Positions 11,321 through 23,100 of a stretch of DNA of 64,000 nucleotides are shown piece after piece. The translations under genes were made by a program, and so were the position numbers. Source of the DNA: Apiospora phragmitis (lineage: Eukaryota; Ascomycota; Sordariomycetes; Amphisphaeriales; Apiosporaceae); assembly GCA_038363925.1 (NCBI GenBank), contig JAQQWL010000011.1:5828001-5892000 (forward strand), in the 5' to 3' direction. The notes below the pieces were generated by a model, which saw only the letters and a list, made by a program, of their open reading frames with translations, had not been told where the DNA came from and did no database searches. Positions within the stretch are counted from its first letter, which is position 1, and each line of letters opens with the position of its first letter.

Positions 11321-13421
11321 GATGGAAGCTCGTCGGTGTGTGGGTGCGGCGGCAGAATGGGACAAGATAGGATGCTGGTGCCTACCGCGCAGGGTAGACT
11401 TGAGTCAACCGGTGTCGGCTGGAGCGTGTAATTGATTATAGGTGACTGACGGGGTGACTCGCTGGGGATGATTCAGAGTCTGTTCGTATCGAATGCAACG
11501 AAGAATCCGGCACAATTATGATATGTCGGTCGATAGGTTATAGGTTGGACCAGCTCACGACCTAGAGCTCGAGGATGGAGCTTATTTGAAAACAGATGGG
11601 GGACCCTGAAAAGCAACGTTTGGGATCTCGGGATGGGTATTGGCTAACAGTGGGCCAGAGAAGAGACAATTCGACGGTGGTGAAGTAGAGTGAAGTGAAG
11701 CGATAGGTTCTAGAGCTGAGTTCGCCGTTACCCTGCATGTGCATCAAATGTATGTATGTATGTCCCTTGGAAATACTTAATGCAGTGTACAAGACGGACG
11801 GACGGGGGAGCGATCAAATGGATGGATCAAATGGCCGGTCGAGGTTCAGTCGGCAGGACGGGTCACTTGTACGAGCGATAGTAGATAGTGGATAACCAGT
11901 CATCACTTGGACCAAGCCGGAAACTGACAGGGCTGATTTGACCGATGATCAGTGCTAGGTTACCTGCTTCCTGCTGCTGGGACATCAACGATGGGCTTTT
12001 CGTCTTTTGTCCATCCCTGATCAATCATTTCAATCCAAGATGGCCAGGTCTGCCGGACGTGTCCAACCACCAGATGACGTCGCTCGTGCTCGGTGCTTGG
12101 GAATCGGAACGAAAGCGCCCTTCCACTTTTTCTCTGTCTCTCTCTTTCCTCTTGCGATTGTAGCTCATCACGTCCAACTGACAGACTGGACGCGAATGAC
12201 ACACACCTTTGAACAGGCCATGCTCCACCTGGCATGACAATGTCTACCACAGCCCACAGCAGTGCAGCCAGGTTGCCAGGCAGGCACAATTGCGCCCCGC
12301 CCCGCCGTCGACATGAGTCCATCCAGGGCAGCGCAGCTGAGAGGAATACGGGAACAAATGACTCCCTCCCTACTCACTACCAGGGTGTCTCGCCAGGACG
12401 ACTCATCACAAGCCTTGATCACTAGCTTGCTTCACTTGACTCTGCCTTTCCTGATTCCCCTTGGATGAAAGGTCGCCATTGCACACTTACTTCTGGCAAA
12501 GCCATCCATCCATCGTCTCGACTTTCAGCATCCTATTTCGTTCCTCGTCGGAGTTGGATGCTAGAGGAAAGGAGCACCTGGTAATCCGTCCTGTGATCCT
12601 GTGACTTGAGCGGTGCTCTCGGGCAGCTCCAGCCTCTCCCGCAATGATATTTCTGCTCTTCTTGCTCGTCTTGTGCGCGTAAAGCAGAGCAAAAGAAACA
12701 TAGTTCACCCGGGGTTGGGCGCCGATCAACCCTAATAAATACAGTTGAGGTGTAGTTGCCTAAATGTACCTAGCATAAGTGATAATAAACCGAGGCGATG
12801 CCATCACCCAAGAAATATTCAAAGTCGCATGCTCGAGCATTGAGCAGCTCCTCCATCTGATCTGGCAGGTTTGCCAAATATAGCTGTACTTGGGTGTTTG
12901 AAGTTAGTCCGCGCATTTGAAGTATTTTGTTTCGTTGCTAATTCCGCTTGCGGCTTTGTGGAATGCGTAAAGTATTCAAGCAAACCACCTAAACCACGAA
13001 TGAACCGCTCGAATGAGTTATAATGCAATGTCACTTGCGGATACCAATACTTAGTATGCATAGTAGAGGACGATGTGTTTGAACTGTTTGCTCCGAACAT
13101 AAGACTGCTATAATGCCTGTATTTCAATTTCTTGCGTATTCTCTTGGGGACAGGGTGATGCTGGATCGCTATGCTGGATCGGCTTGGTTCCATCTTCGCG
13201 GCCAGCTCCCTTCCTTTGACAATTCCTCTTTGTCTGGATACAATGCTTCTTTTGACTCCTGACTACGCCGGAAGCATGTCGAACATAAAATCAATCTCGC
13301 GTCTTTGTCGGCTTCGATGCGCCACCGCCGCCGACGGCGCCAGGTATCGGTATCGTCAGGGATATCATGTCAACATATTCCATCCCAACGCAGTAGCAAA
13401 CTGCGAGCACGCTATAGCTAA
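11321..13421. other. Divergent intergenic region upstream of prd-4 and the hypothetical gene
   Basis: Two kilobases with no coding frame I can support. It holds a short ATGT repeat at about 11749-11762, a CT-rich run near 12127-12152, and mixed-composition DNA likely to include both promoters and leaders. Confidence 0.55.
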
Positions 13422-14907
13422 ATGACATGGAACACCGATTCGGGGAGCCGAAGCATTCGGACGGAGACCGTGGTCCTGGTCAAAGACAACAGGGCCAGCG
13501 TCACCCCGGGGAGCCCCTTCCACCGAAGGACGTTACCGACTATGTAACAAGGCCACTCCCAGGGTTCCTCCCCCAAGGCCATCATCAAGTTCATCCTCGG
13601 ACTATGAGCCCGCCAACAACACTTCACGGGACACCTCCCCAGCTCGGTCTAGAGAAGGGACGGTCACCGATTTGGAGTACTCGAGGATGGTCGAAGAATG
13701 TGGCGGCGCTCCAGATGGGTTCGAACAGAAGCAATATCCAGGCTCGGATCGGAAGGATGTGCCTATAAGAAAAGATGTGCCTCTGGCGATCAACACAGAA
13801 TACGTGGACTTCAATGACTACAATATGGTCAGCCCTGTCTCGCCCTCGACCCCGACACAGTCCTATAGGCTACACGTCGTGTCGCCACACCACCTCCCTC
13901 GGACCCCGGGAGGGAGTGTCGACATGCCAGAGATGATCGAATCCTACAACCATAGCCCGCGTCGGGGAACGTACGACCGCGTTGCTTTAAACAGGGCTTC
14001 CGGCGCCAACGACGGCCGCGTGACGGTCCAGGTCGCCTTGCGCCAGCCCTCTGACGAGTACGACGCCAGGCGAACTCAGCCATCACCACATATGTACCAG
14101 GTTCCGTCAAGCCTGCGGGTGCCTAGACAACCTCCCGTCAACAAGCCGGCCCACAGGCGCAGTGATCCAGGAAGTCCATCCATGAAAGAGTCGTCGGTCT
14201 CGGGCGACGCTGCCCGAGGCACCTGGCAGCAAAACAGCCCTCTTCGCCCGGGGCAATCAGAAGCCCCAGTCCTCCGAGCGCGAAGTCACGATGAACCAAG
14301 AGTCAACCCCCATGCCTCCGAAGTACCGCATCCTTCGCACCTCGGTAGCCAATCCAGATTTGTAAGCACGTACTCTCGGGAGCAGAGTAGACCCCCGGTT
14401 GCAAGGGAGAAGAAGATCTCATTTGCCGGGCCCAAGGTGCACAGCTACTTGAACCGAGCTAGGTTGAGCAAGCAGACGCCGCCGCCGTCTCCGCCTCGGT
14501 TGAAGCTGAGCAAAGACAGTACTACGGAAGGGCACATCAAGACGCCGTTCCCAGTCAGCTCTTTTGACTCAGACGAGTCAGACGACGAGGGACAAAAGAA
14601 AGCTCGGAAGTTCCCAAGCCTGTCGGCATTGGTGAGCCAGAACCATAACAAGCCCAAGACAGAGGGACACCGAGGGTTAGGAGGACTCATGTCACGAGTA
14701 ACATATCGGTTTCGACAGAAGATCCGAAAAAAGACACGAGGGGCATCAGTGCAGAGCAGGACAGGTATTTACAGGCCACCCGAGCGGTTCGGCAACCTCC
14801 TCCGGGCGATGAACATAATTGGATTTAGCTGGTGCCAAAGTGACAGCGGCTTAGTTGTTGGGCATTGTCGAATAAGTACGATCGTCCGGACACAGTATGT
14901 TATGTAG
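13422..14907 (+). CDS. Hypothetical low-complexity (Ser/Pro/Arg-rich) protein
   Basis: I do not recognise this gene. The frame from ATG 13422 reads MTWNTDSGSRSIRTETVVLV and then must move by one base to enter the long frame that carries PRPSSSSSSDYEPANN and runs to the stop at 14907. The move can be a one-base insertion near 13500-13550 (about 494 aa) or a 52-nt intron at 13500-13551 (478 aa codons including stop); the latter has no good branch site. The protein is predicted disordered, with many Ser, Pro and Arg residues, a phospho-site-like acidic patch (SFDSDESDDEGQKKARK) and a basic C-terminal region (RFRQKIRKKTRG). No enzymatic motif, membrane segment or signal peptide is visible. Codon use and lack of stops support a real gene; function is unknown. 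Confidence 0.6.
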
Positions 14908-15662
14908 AATACAAATGGAATAGAGTTTGTTGCTCGTGTACTCCCAATGTCCGAAGCCACATGCACGCACTTCGCGGACCGAGCTTCCCTGTTGAATACC
15001 CCGCGGTCTCCGCGTTCCAGATTTGGACACTGCATATCTCCAAATCTGATCTTCATACCATCCATCCATCCATCCATTCCTAGCAAGGTACCTAAAGTAG
15101 GTTCATTACGTAGGGTGTATGGAGCTACTTGGCTACTGACAAGACAGGCGATTAATTATATCTCCTCCACCTTCCATTTCTCCCTTCATACTTTATATAT
15201 CATGAACACCACCTCCTCCGATCCACCTCCGCTTAGCCAAGAGCCGGCCAATAATAGCAGTACCACATTGAGCTGCCCACAGCCTGACGCCGATATCGAT
15301 ATTGATATCCAGCGAGCGCTTGACCTCGATCTCACTTCGTACGAGGCGGCGCATTACTGGGATGCGTCGACCATGGCACCGCTCAACGAAACCTCGGCGG
15401 TCAGTATAATCTAGAATCACTATCTGCTTTCGTTTCCACCCCATACACATATATATACTTTTCTCGTCGCAATTCTTCGTTGCCTGCCCAATACTCGTGG
15501 TTTGATGAGAAATGGTGCTGTATTTCTCCCTCAAGTTGTTCCTGCATCACCGTCATCTTTTGCGAACGAGCGAAAGTATACAACCCCAATCAAGTGCTTG
15601 CGAATTGTGGAGAGGGTGAAGGGAGAGTGAGAATGAGAGTGAGAGAAGAGAGAAGAGACAAA
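14908..15662 (+). other. Leader region of the Pcd1-like gene with an upstream open frame
   Basis: Between the hypothetical gene and the Nudix gene. It holds a CCAT tetranucleotide run at 15057-15078 and the ORF listed separately at 15202-15414. No other feature is seen. Confidence 0.5.
15202..15414 (+). CDS. Possible small ORF or uORF upstream of the Nudix gene (70 aa)
   Basis: ATG 15202 opens a 70-codon frame starting MNTTSSDPPPLSQEPANNSS, with an alternating Asp/Ile stretch (DADIDIDIQ) and an acidic, Trp- and Tyr-containing end (AAHYWDASTMAPLNETSA). It ends 249 bases before the Nudix start on the same strand. It may be a regulatory uORF, a small protein gene, or a first exon with an unidentified splice. 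A potential GTCAGT donor follows the SA codons. Unknown; low support. Confidence 0.3.
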   Translation: MNTTSSDPPPLSQEPANNSSTTLSCPQPDADIDIDIQRALDLDLTSYEAAHYWDASTMAPLNETSAVSII

Positions 15663-16775
15663 ATGCTGAGGAGCTCCAAGGCCGCGATCGCGCGCTTACG
15701 AGCTTATCGACCACCTCCGTTCCCGACATGGGACCGACTGCCCGTGAGCCGGCGGGCCGCGGTGCTTATATTGCTGTTCGCCGACCGGCGCGGGGACTTG
15801 CGGGTGGTCATCACGATGCGGGCGGCAAGCTTGCGCAACTTCTCGGGTACGGTGCCACCCCCGCGGCCTGCGACAGATTACGAGATCGTAAAGCTGACAA
15901 CTAGCACCGATACAGGGCACGCAGCCTTTCCGGGAGGCAAGGCAGACTCTATAGAAGAGACGCCGTGTAAGCGTTTCCCTTCATTTCCCCCTCGCATGGC
16001 CCCTCTCCATACAAGCGAGCGAGGAAGAAGCAAGGAAAAAGGCAACGGATGCTGACCGCACGCCACAAACAATCCAACAGACCAAATAGCCCGCCGCGAA
16101 GCCTGGGAAGAGATCGGGCTTCCCCTCGACGACGCCAAGATCCCCAAGCCCTTCCACATCGAGTCGCTCTGCCAGCTGCCCTGCAGCCTCGCCAAGACGG
16201 AGCTCGCGGTGCGCCCCTGCGTGGCCTTCCTGCACGCGGAAAACGTGCCCGGCAAGCCGAGCCTCGTGGTCGACGAGAGCATGATCCCGCAGCTGAACGC
16301 CAAGGAGGTCGCCGCCGTCTTCTCCGGCCCCTTCCACAACTTCCTCAAGCAGCGCGACGAGCGCCCCGATGGCCTGAATGAGGAAGAGGAGGTCCCCTTC
16401 CCCGATGGCGACTGGTACGACGGCCGCTGGACCGAGTGGCACGCCGAGCCCTGGCGCATCCACAACTTCTACGTGCCCATCCACAACCAGCGGGTCACGA
16501 AGCCGCCGACCCGAGACGGCGGCCAGGCTGCGCTCGCCGACGAGCTCGAGGAAGACGAGGTGCAGCGGTTCCTGGTCTGGGGCCTCACGGGCCGCATGCT
16601 TGTGGATGCGGCGAGGATCGCCTACGCGGAGGAACCCGAGTTCGAACACAACGATCACTACGGAGACGAGCACATCATCGCGCGATTGGAATCTAGGGGG
16701 ATGCTACCCGAAAAGAAGAGGAGGGAGGTTGGGCTCGACGCTGTCAAGGAGGACCCCAAGGATGCTAAAATGTGA
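15663..16775 (+). CDS. Nudix hydrolase, Pcd1-like (CoA diphosphatase type)
   Basis: Likely hydrolyses the pyrophosphate of CoA derivatives or oxidised nucleotides; the yeast Pcd1 orthologue is peroxisomal. Exons: 15663-15846, 15916-15966, 16081-16775 (309 aa). Start chosen at the ATG giving MLRSSKAAIARLRAYRPPPF, the usual family N-terminus. Splicing joins FSG to HAAFPGGKADSIEETP and then to YQIARREAWEEIGL, restoring the Nudix box with its Glu-Glu metal ligands. The first intron (69 nt) is stop-free and in phase, so an unspliced reading would insert 23 residues before the box. The downstream region has VAAVFSGPFHNFL, RIHNFYVPIHNQRV and EHNDHYGDEHII. There is no obvious C-terminal SKL-type peroxisomal signal (the end is DAKM). 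Confidence 0.88.
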
Positions 16776-17101
16776 AGGGGAGGATTGTGTTCCGGGATCC
16801 CCATTGGAAACTAACAGGCGCGTTTGGCAGAGCATTTAGAAGGCATCATTTATAGACGTGGGTAGGTTATTGTGCCTGCCACCCCAATTCAAGGTATGTA
16901 GTATTCGAGCAATTATAGTTTTCAGGTCCTTCCAAGTCGGGATGCCCCTTCCAAGGTCGACCTGAATCGCTTCGAGATGAAACCGGAACGCCAAGTGAGT
17001 GTCTCCCCCTATCACCGCTAAACCATGTAACTCCTCGATCCACCTGCTCTATGAGTTTAATCTCAGCCCACGCTTGGTCTCTCTATTTCGTAAACGATTC
17101 T
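16776..17101. other. Short convergent spacer
   Basis: Three hundred and twenty-six bases between the stops of the Nudix and copper transporter genes. Nothing beyond probable 3' UTRs is seen. Confidence 0.5.
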
Positions 17102-18041
17102 TTAGTGGCACGCAGTCTCCTTGGTTACACTTGTCGATTTGCCAAACACGAGGTATCCCAGGAAAGCCCCAACGGCGACAGCTACCATGACCCAACCGTT
17201 GTAGGTCATGAACAGCAACCTGAGTACCGGAGTCAGCCAACTGTCATCCGTCTTCTTACGTAGCGGGCAGTGGTAGTCGTAAACTCACATGATCATAAAC
17301 GCGTAAAAGGTCTGGACGGCGTATAACGCGGCCTTGACGATATGCGAGCGCTTCTCGGCCGTGACGTGGCGGTGTCCTATGGACCAAAGGAACGGCGTTG
17401 ATTCAGTAACTTGTTCTTCGGCTTTATCCCGCAAAGCAGCCATGGTAAATTAGAATCTTGCTCTATCAGGTTGCCCAATGACGATACTTTTTTTCTCACT
17501 GGGGTGGAGAAGAAAAGAGCATTTGGGTGTACGAATCGTGCGCATGCAATGGGTGCGTCTCCCCCTTCTCTCTTTCTCTCCTAAGGTGGAGCCCAAGAGA
17601 GATAGAAAGGGTGAAGCTGCAAGGACGTAACGCTCCGTGAAGTGGCAATTTCTAGGATGGGAGGTAGGTAGGGGAGAACTCACTTGGAAGACCCTCTGCC
17701 ATCTTCGCGGCCGAGGCTCCATATCGCCGGATGAGCTCGCGCAATGCCTCGTAGCCGGCACAGATCAGAACGACGCCCAGCAGGGAGAAGAGGAGCGAGA
17801 CAGGCCCACGGACATGCCATTGGCGGAAGACGATGCAGAGGTTCGTAGTATCCCAGGTGAACAGCATCTAACAAGAGTTAGCATGCCAAGCCACAGGAGC
17901 TTCTTATGCGCATGCAGGAGCAAGTTATAGGTCGTAGCAGCAGCCACTCACGTTCATGTTGCACATATCGTTCATTCCACCGCCGCCGTGTCCCATGTCG
18001 CCGTGATCCATGCCTCCATGGTCCATGTGAGAGTGGTCCAT
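17102..18041 (-). CDS. Ctr-family copper transporter
   Basis: High-affinity Cu(I) importer, normally a trimer in plasma or vacuolar membrane. Exons: 18041-17952, 17867-17684, 17376-17289, 17219-17102 (159 aa). The first exon encodes a Met/His-rich copper-binding N-terminus (MDHSHMDHGGMDHGDMGH, then MNDMCNMN). Transmembrane segment 1 sits around PVSLLFSLLGVVLICAGYEA. Segment 2 has the MxxxM copper relay (FMIMLLFMTYN; the Met codons span the last intron). Segment 3 has GxxxG (GAFLGYLVFG), the trimer packing motif. A Cys-His pair at the end (ACH) matches the cytosolic copper-handing tail seen in the family. Intron 2 is unusually long (307 nt). The gene is divergent from HAAO with 1.1 kb between starts. 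No clear copper-responsive element could be fixed by eye. Confidence 0.93.
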
Positions 18042-19161
18042 CTTGGTATCTTGAATTGGCTGAAGCCGACTTGTTCCGATCGTTCGAATGGGCGAAGTAT
18101 TATAGCGTCTGTCGAGGGACGAATCGGCAGGAAAGATAAGGGGTGTTGATATGCGTCGGGAGCGGGAGTGAGGCGCTTCTTATAAAGCTGTGATCCTCGG
18201 GTCCCCTTGTTAAGTACACGGCACACGTTGCTACCTATGTTGTGTTGGTATGCATATGATTGAAGTAGCCGGGATGGTCTGGAATAGAATTGATAGCATG
18301 TACGTACTTGGCTGTAGGCCTACTGTACTGTATGCATGAAACCTTGCGCAGATAATCAGTAATAAGGGAAATGGCGCCCGGATGTGTTTTAGCTTGCTTC
18401 TACAAACCCGCGCAAATGTGCTCAATCGTGCGTCTGGGGGGGTTGGCGTCGACCGTTGGAACTTGGGAAAGGTTACGTGAGCTCGGTCGCAGCGCGTGGC
18501 GTGGCATGTTTCGGGTCGGGTTACTGCATGGCGCTTATCAGATCAGCATATCCACCACTCAGGGCTATCTGCGTCACACGTCTCAAGCTGCCTGCCATCT
18601 CCAAACTAACAAGCCTCCGTCCCTTCGAGTAAGTGCCCAGTCAATACTTGCTCATTATCGGCAAGAGCGCCTCTTCACGCCTTAAATTAGGTAGGCGGCA
18701 TGGAAGGAACGTAGCATATCCCGACAGGAAGACGTGATGTACGGAGTACTGTCCCATGCTTTCAGGTTCGTGACTGGCGGCGCCTACCTACTTCGTACTG
18801 TAAGTGGAAAGAATGGAAAGGCAGCGATTGGTGGGGAAGTGGGGGGTTAGAGTTTCCCAGTGGTGCGGCAACTCGCGGATAGCGTCGACAAAGACGGAGA
18901 ACTGCTTATTCACAACTCAACTCGCTCATACATCAGAGGTTGGAAAGTCCTTCTTACTTCGTATGCTAGTGAACAGCCGGCCACATTCATTTCCCAATCA
19001 CCGGTACTATAGGATATCAACCGCTTCAAGCGCCGACTGTGTAAGTGTCACCCACTCTCCACACGTCACCCGACCCGAAGTCGCTGACTCGTACTGAACT
19101 CCGCCTGTACTAAGCAAACGGGAAGTGGAATAGTAACGGGGGAATTCATACGATACCAACC
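18042..19161. other. Shared divergent promoter region (copper transporter / HAAO)
   Basis: No coding frame supported. One TTGCTCA sequence near 18648 resembles, with one mismatch, the TTTGCTC core reported for copper-responsive factors, but a single near-match is weak. A CCTACCTACTT element lies at about 18783. Confidence 0.4.
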
Positions 19162-19865
19162 ATGCTTCCTGTACCTGTGAACCTGCCCAAGTGGTGAGTA
19201 GTGAGAAACCTCTCCAGATAGACCAATGAGAACCTGCTCACACTTCGCCCCAGGCTGGAGGAGAACTCCCATCTCCTGAAGCCGCCCGTGAACAACTACT
19301 GCGTGTACAATGATGGCTTCACCACCATGGCAAGCACACCCCCACTATATAATTAAAAAGAGGAACGCAAATCTCATCCTTCCCCTCCCCTCCCAAACAG
19401 ATCGTAGGCGGTCCCAACGCGCGGACCGACTACCACATCAACGAGACGCCCGAGTGGTTCTACCAGTACCGGGGCGCCATGCTGCTGAAGGTCGTGGACC
19501 CGGAGACGGGCGCCTTCCAGGACGTCGTCATCCGCGAGGGCGACATGTTCCTGCTGCCCGCCAACACGCCCCACAACCCCGTGCGCTTCGCCGACACGGT
19601 CGGCATCGTGCTGGAGCAGCGCCGCCCCGAGACCAGCCTCGACCGCATGCGCTGGTACTGCCAGGCCACCAAGGAGACCGGCGGCGGCGACTGTGGCGCC
19701 ATCGTCCACGAGGCCGCCTTCCATTGCACCGACCTCGGCACCCAGATCAAGGCCGCCATCGAGGAGTTCATGGCCAGCGAGGAGAAGCGCAAGTGTCCCA
19801 AGTGCGGCGCGCTGGCGGACTCGGTGCCCAAAGCTGGCTCGATTCTGGACCCTAATCTGGCCTAG
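19162..19865 (+). CDS. BNA1: 3-hydroxyanthranilate 3,4-dioxygenase (kynurenine pathway)
   Basis: Opens 3-hydroxyanthranilate to an aminocarboxymuconate semialdehyde, the precursor of quinolinate in de novo NAD synthesis; cytosolic non-haem iron enzyme. Exons: 19162-19193, 19254-19329, 19401-19865 (190 aa). Seen: [47 protein letters not shown] carrying the His and Glu iron ligands, [12 protein letters not shown] carrying the second His, and a C-terminal CPKCG rubredoxin-like metal site. The second intron begins GCAAGC and ends CAG, so it is a GC-AG intron; without it the conserved TTM-IVGG junction is lost. No frame break. Length is typical for the family. Confidence 0.95.
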
Positions 19866-20146
19866 ATGGGGGAATGATCGGCTGCATTGCTGGAGTGCTA
19901 CCGTGTACACGGACACTGAGTTATTCTTAAATTTTTCATTATATTATGGATGCAAGTAGTATGTATGAATGCCAATATCGCTCTCTCTCCCTTAATGCCA
20001 CAACTCAAGTAGAGAATCCTTCTACTTTCCCTTCCTCCTTTTCTTTTCAAGTCTCAAAAAGGGATCAAAAACGCCCATGCTATGCAAAATAACATATCTT
20101 TCCGCTGATCAACTCGACGTTCAATCCAAATTCATTCTCCCTTGAA

Positions 20147-23100
20147 TTAATAATTTAGCTGTTCCTTGGTCCTCTGCGCAGACTTTTTGCCCTGCCAGTT
20201 CACCCATTCGCACTTGCAGCCGCCCGTGCCTCCATCCACACCGCCGAGCGAGAGATCGGGTTCGCTCGATAGAGAGTTGACGAGCGTGCCCCCGAAGCCC
20301 CTGTTGACGAGGATGAGCTTGCTGTCGGTCCGGTTGATGTGCGACTGCTGGTCCATGCCGTAGTAAAACGTCGCCTTGCGGAAGGGGTTGCCGCCGTGCA
20401 GGTCCTCGGCGATGGTCACGGGGTACGGCATGGTGCCCGGCCGGGCGTGCACCGTCGTCCCCTCGGTGCCGGGGGCTGTGCCGTTGCCGATCAGCCGCGA
20501 GCTGTTGCCCATGCGCGTCCACATCTGCACGACGAAGCGCACCTCGGTCCAGGTGACGAGGAAGCGCGCGTCGGCCAGGCGGGCGCCGCCGCCGCGGTCC
20601 GTCGGCGTCGTCTCGGCCGTGTTGAACAGGTAGACCGTCTTGTTGAAGTGCGTGTAGAAGCCGTAGTGCTCCGTCGGCAGGCCGCGGTCGAACAGGCGCA
20701 GCGGCTGCTGCGTCGCGAGCGGGTACAGGCGCGCCCGGGCCCCCGTGCCATCCGGGTTCGTCTCGGGCGGCGGCAGGATGTTGGTCAGGTTCCAGCCCGA
20801 GGTGCCGTTGATGGGCGCCGTGTCGATGCCGGTGCCCAGGTCGCGGCGGCGGTTGTCCGAGTCCTCTTGCGTCATGTTGGGGCCCACGATCGCGTCAAGG
20901 GACGGCAGCAGGCTGATGTAGAAGGGCGTCGGCTCGCCGGCCTTGTTGTCCGACTGAATTTCGTCGGTCGTGTTGCCCAGAAACGAAATCTCCCGTAGCG
21001 ACGGCGGGGCCGGGTTCGGGTTGAATCCAGAGTCGTATCTGCCGGCGTCTCGCTGACCTATCGTTCCCTTGCCCAGGTCATCCTTCGGGTGGGATGTCGG
21101 GGCTGGTTTGCTTGCGGACTGGTAGATCTCCTGGATCCCTTGCTGTGATCCTTGGTTGTTGTCACCCTTCCACAGTTGCCGACTGCTGTTATCGTACTGG
21201 ATCTGGAAGATGAACTTGGGGACCCCAGAAGGGTTGGGGTTCCGAGGGTCTTGCTGGTCCTTGGGCACCGCACAGCTCCACGCAGTCGATGCAGTTAACT
21301 CCAAACAACCGTCGGTGATGACCGGTGTGTCTGACCCCGACACAGTTAACACTCCAGTTGGCATGGGCGGGAAATCGGTCAGGTTGAGCCAGATTGACTG
21401 CTCTGGTCCAGACGGTGACCGCTTGCGAGTCAAAACCACAACCAAGACAATGATGAGAATGATGACGGCGAGTATGCCGCCACATATCCCCAGGTAAACC
21501 CTGCGTCGCTGTCTACCTTCACGCCCCGAGCGGCCGAAGCATCCACCGGCTGGCATGCAGCCGCGGCCCCTCCAGAACCCGCCAACTCTCCTGGCTACGA
21601 CCTCTTCCTTTTCGTGGCGCCTCCTGTCGCGCTCGGCTTTGTGTCGCGTTCCGGATGCGTTCTGGAACTGGTCGCCAGGCACATAAGAGCCAACGGGGCG
21701 GTCCGGGAGCACAGCCGCTGGGACCATACGTGGCGTGACTGGAATCTCGGATAGGTTGATCGCCCCCTGTGACGACATAGTAGCCGGTATGCCTGGTGAA
21801 ATCGGGCCGGGGGAGGGAATGGGCTGTGGGCTGTAGAAGCCTTGAGGTGGTAGTATCGGGACATACTTGACCTGCTTAGTATTCGGGGGCGGGGAATATG
21901 GGGGCGGCTGATCCGATGCGGCATGGTTCTCTTCGAAAAGGATCCTTGCCTTTTCTGAATGGGTCTCTTGGCGGTTGGAAGGGCCGGCCTCTGTCGGTGT
22001 CTGCGACTGCAGGCTTTGCACGGTTTGCACAGTTTGCGCTGTATCTTGCTGCCTCAATGCTGGGTGCGAGATCGCATTGCTAGTAGCCCCCGTGACCGCT
22101 GCCTGTTGCTTCTTTTCGTCGACTCCCTGCCACCACTCCCGAGGAGAACTCACCAACGGGCTCGGGCCGGTGGCCTGACGCCTGAAGGGATTTGTCGGGG
22201 CGTAAGGAGTGCCGACGTGATCCCACCAACCGCTCACCTGTGTGTCGGCGCTCTGGGGAGTTGCCGCTACAGTCCTGGGCTTCAAGGACTTGCGAACCCC
22301 CATCGGACTACCGTCTTCCTCGAACAATGTGCAAGGTGTTCCGACGTCGTCATCCTCAGGGTTACCAAGCGCCTGTGGCTGTGTCTGGTTGAATCGTAGA
22401 GTTGCCGGGATGGCAGGTACAGGGGGCACATCGGCGTTGCTGTCGTTGGGGTTCAAGCCGAAGTGGGAGTATTGCGAGTATACACTTGAAGCAGCGCGTG
22501 GGCCTTGATAGGGTGACTCGCTAGCGTCGGTGTCGGGGGACCATACGGAACGCAGCTGCTCTGGCGACAGCATGGTCCCGTTGGCCTTCTTCGATGCGGC
22601 CTGGTCGATATAGTTCCGCATGTCAATGGGTGTTTCCACGAGAGCCGTCTGGGGGCTGACTTCGTGTGAAGACAGGTCGCCTTCGGGCACGGCAATGCCG
22701 ATCACGATGGGCCGTGCTACGGGCGAAAGATCGATCTCGGTACCGCGGGTGGTGGCAGCCTTCTTGGCTGATTTGCTGTTGCTCTTTTGGCTTGCGGGCT
22801 TTGGTTTAAGCCAGGCGAAGCTTCCGATGGAGGCTGAGTTGGGGGAGCCCTCGAGTGCTCGGAGTGCGGCCGAGTCCTGAAATCGGGTGGTGCTGGTCTG
22901 TTTTCTGGATGTAGTCCGGCGGAACTTGGACATGTCCGTAACTAAGGTAATGCCAGCTTCTGCGTTCTGGGCTTTTTGGCGACGTCTTGATTTTAATCGT
23001 TCGAGTTGCCTCTTGGTGCCTTTGAAACCATTGTCTCCCGAGTTTGTCAAAGACGCCCCTTCTTTGTCTACGTCGGTCACTGTCTCCTCATCTTCCCAGG

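Noticed and set aside
20339..20998. 219-codon plus-strand frame opposite the 1010-aa protein
   Set aside because: Antisense shadow; Arg/Ala/Val-rich composition without motifs.
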